Shown here piece by piece: positions 27,663 to 28,203 of a stretch of 28,203 bases of DNA. Position numbers and translations under genes: made by a program. The stretch comes from a virus, in the IMG/VR virus record IMGVR_UViG_3300046170_000138, positions 1 to 28,203 of that record; one strand, written 5' to 3'. How positions within the stretch are numbered: position 1 is the first letter of the stretch; each line of letters opens with the position of its first letter. The notes beneath the pieces are model-generated. The model saw only the letters and a program-made list of their open reading frames with translations. It was not told the DNA's origin and did not search any database.

Positions 27663-28156
27663 AGCTTATCTTTTATCTTGCGTTTAACTTTCTGATAGGT
27701 ATTGTAAAGGCTTCTATACTCTATGTTGGTTTCCCTAGATAGTGCAGATATATTGTTAGTGTCCTGTACAAGTTCAAATACCTTTTTGTCGTACCAATGC
27801 ATCTCGTTTAGTGCTTCATTGACCTTATCAAAGGCTTCTTCAAATATCTTTTCATCTTCTAACTCTACCTTTGTCTTTTCTTCTATTAGGTATTTTATGT
27901 AATCGTCTGTTAGGTCTACAACTTGTGTACGCTGCTCCTTACGACATAAATCTAAAAACATACTACGAAGCACCTTATAAATGTAAAAGTCGTTTATATC
28001 GTCTTTATATGATATATCTATTCCGTTCTGTATAAGCACTAATAGTTTTAAATACATCTCTTGTACCAAGTCCTCGCTAGTGTCAGGGTTGCACCCCCAA
28101 CTACGGCAGTAGCTTATCCATTTATTGTGTTTGCTTGTTAGTATGTCGGTTATCAA
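27659..28156 (-). CDS. Phage-encoded sigma-70-like factor
   Basis: In this 165-residue protein, residues 5-75 resemble sigma region 2 (CNPDTSEDLVQEMYLKLLVL, FYIYKVLRSMFLDLCRKEQR), with the DLVQEMYLKLL core of region 2.1-2.2. Residues about 118-162 form a region 4 helix-turn-helix (YDKKVFELVQDTNNISALSR, ETNIEYRSLYNTYQKVKRKI). An acidic linker separates them, as in ECF-type factors. The frame opens with TTG at 28156, because a stop lies in frame 30 bases upstream and there is no ATG in between. It could direct host RNA polymerase to phage promoters such as the 15-base motif. The rare start codon may keep its level low. Confidence 0.75.
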   Translation of the reverse strand: MITDILTSKHNKWISYCRSWGCNPDTSEDLVQEMYLKLLVLIQNGIDISYKDDINDFYIYKVLRSMFLDLCRKEQRTQVVDLTDDYIKYLIEEKTKVELEDEKIFEEAFDKVNEALNEMHWYDKKVFELVQDTNNISALSRETNIEYRSLYNTYQKVKRKIKDKL

Positions 28157-28203
28157 AATAGTCGTGTTTGGTTTTTGTGTTGTTCAATTCGTTTTATTGC
28201 TGC

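Overview
The window is a continuous piece of a tailed bacteriophage (Caudoviricetes) or prophage, probably a siphovirus infecting a member of the Bacteroidota, most likely Flavobacteriia. The evidence: AT-rich DNA, almost no Shine-Dalgarno sequences and A-rich leaders instead, one exact Bacteroidota-type promoter (TTTG, 19 bases, TATATTTG), and many proteins of kinds typical of Bacteroidota phages. No integrase, repressor, tRNA, rRNA, CRISPR array or insertion sequence was seen. The genome continues past both edges: the left-most gene is cut and the right edge lies 47 bases upstream of a sigma-like gene.

Nearly everything is on the minus strand and is read from right to left. (1) 28156-23563, regulation and DNA metabolism: a small sigma-like factor, two PD-(D/E)XK nuclease-like proteins, an HNH endonuclease, a protein with a DnaA domain IV-like region, a PP-loop (PAPS reductase-like) enzyme, and several microproteins. 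(2) 23534-22046, small and large terminase. (3) 21950-20830, a cassette of seven very small, mostly start/stop-coupled genes with its own promoter-like region and terminator. (4) 20782-14093, tail genes: tail assembly chaperone with a probable programmed -1 frameshift, tail completion proteins, two large tail proteins, tape measure. (5) 14062-7677, head genes: protease, two microproteins, scaffold, major capsid, probable tail tube, portal with a MuF-like tail, connector. (6) 7622-3751, fibres and lysis: S74 self-processing fibre, LamG-like fibre, membrane peptides, M15 endopeptidase, holin. (7) 3551-1, replication and modification: NinG-like nuclease, SSB-like proteins, DnaB-like ATPase, DNA methyltransferase.

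Only two genes lie on the plus strand (2361-2809). Their promoter and leader are a near copy of the region in front of the seven-gene cassette 19.6 kb away, so both sets look like promoter-genes-terminator accessory modules under shared control.

A second signal is a 15-base motif, CGTTATAnTTATATG on the coding strand, whose last three bases are the start codon. It occurs five times, always in front of a late gene that is not coupled to its upstream neighbour (small terminase, tail chaperone, protease, scaffold, 121-aa protein). Since the phage encodes its own sigma-like factor, these are candidate phage-specific late promoters with leaderless or near-leaderless transcripts. The tail-before-head gene order and the late portal gene depart from the usual terminase-portal-capsid-tail order.
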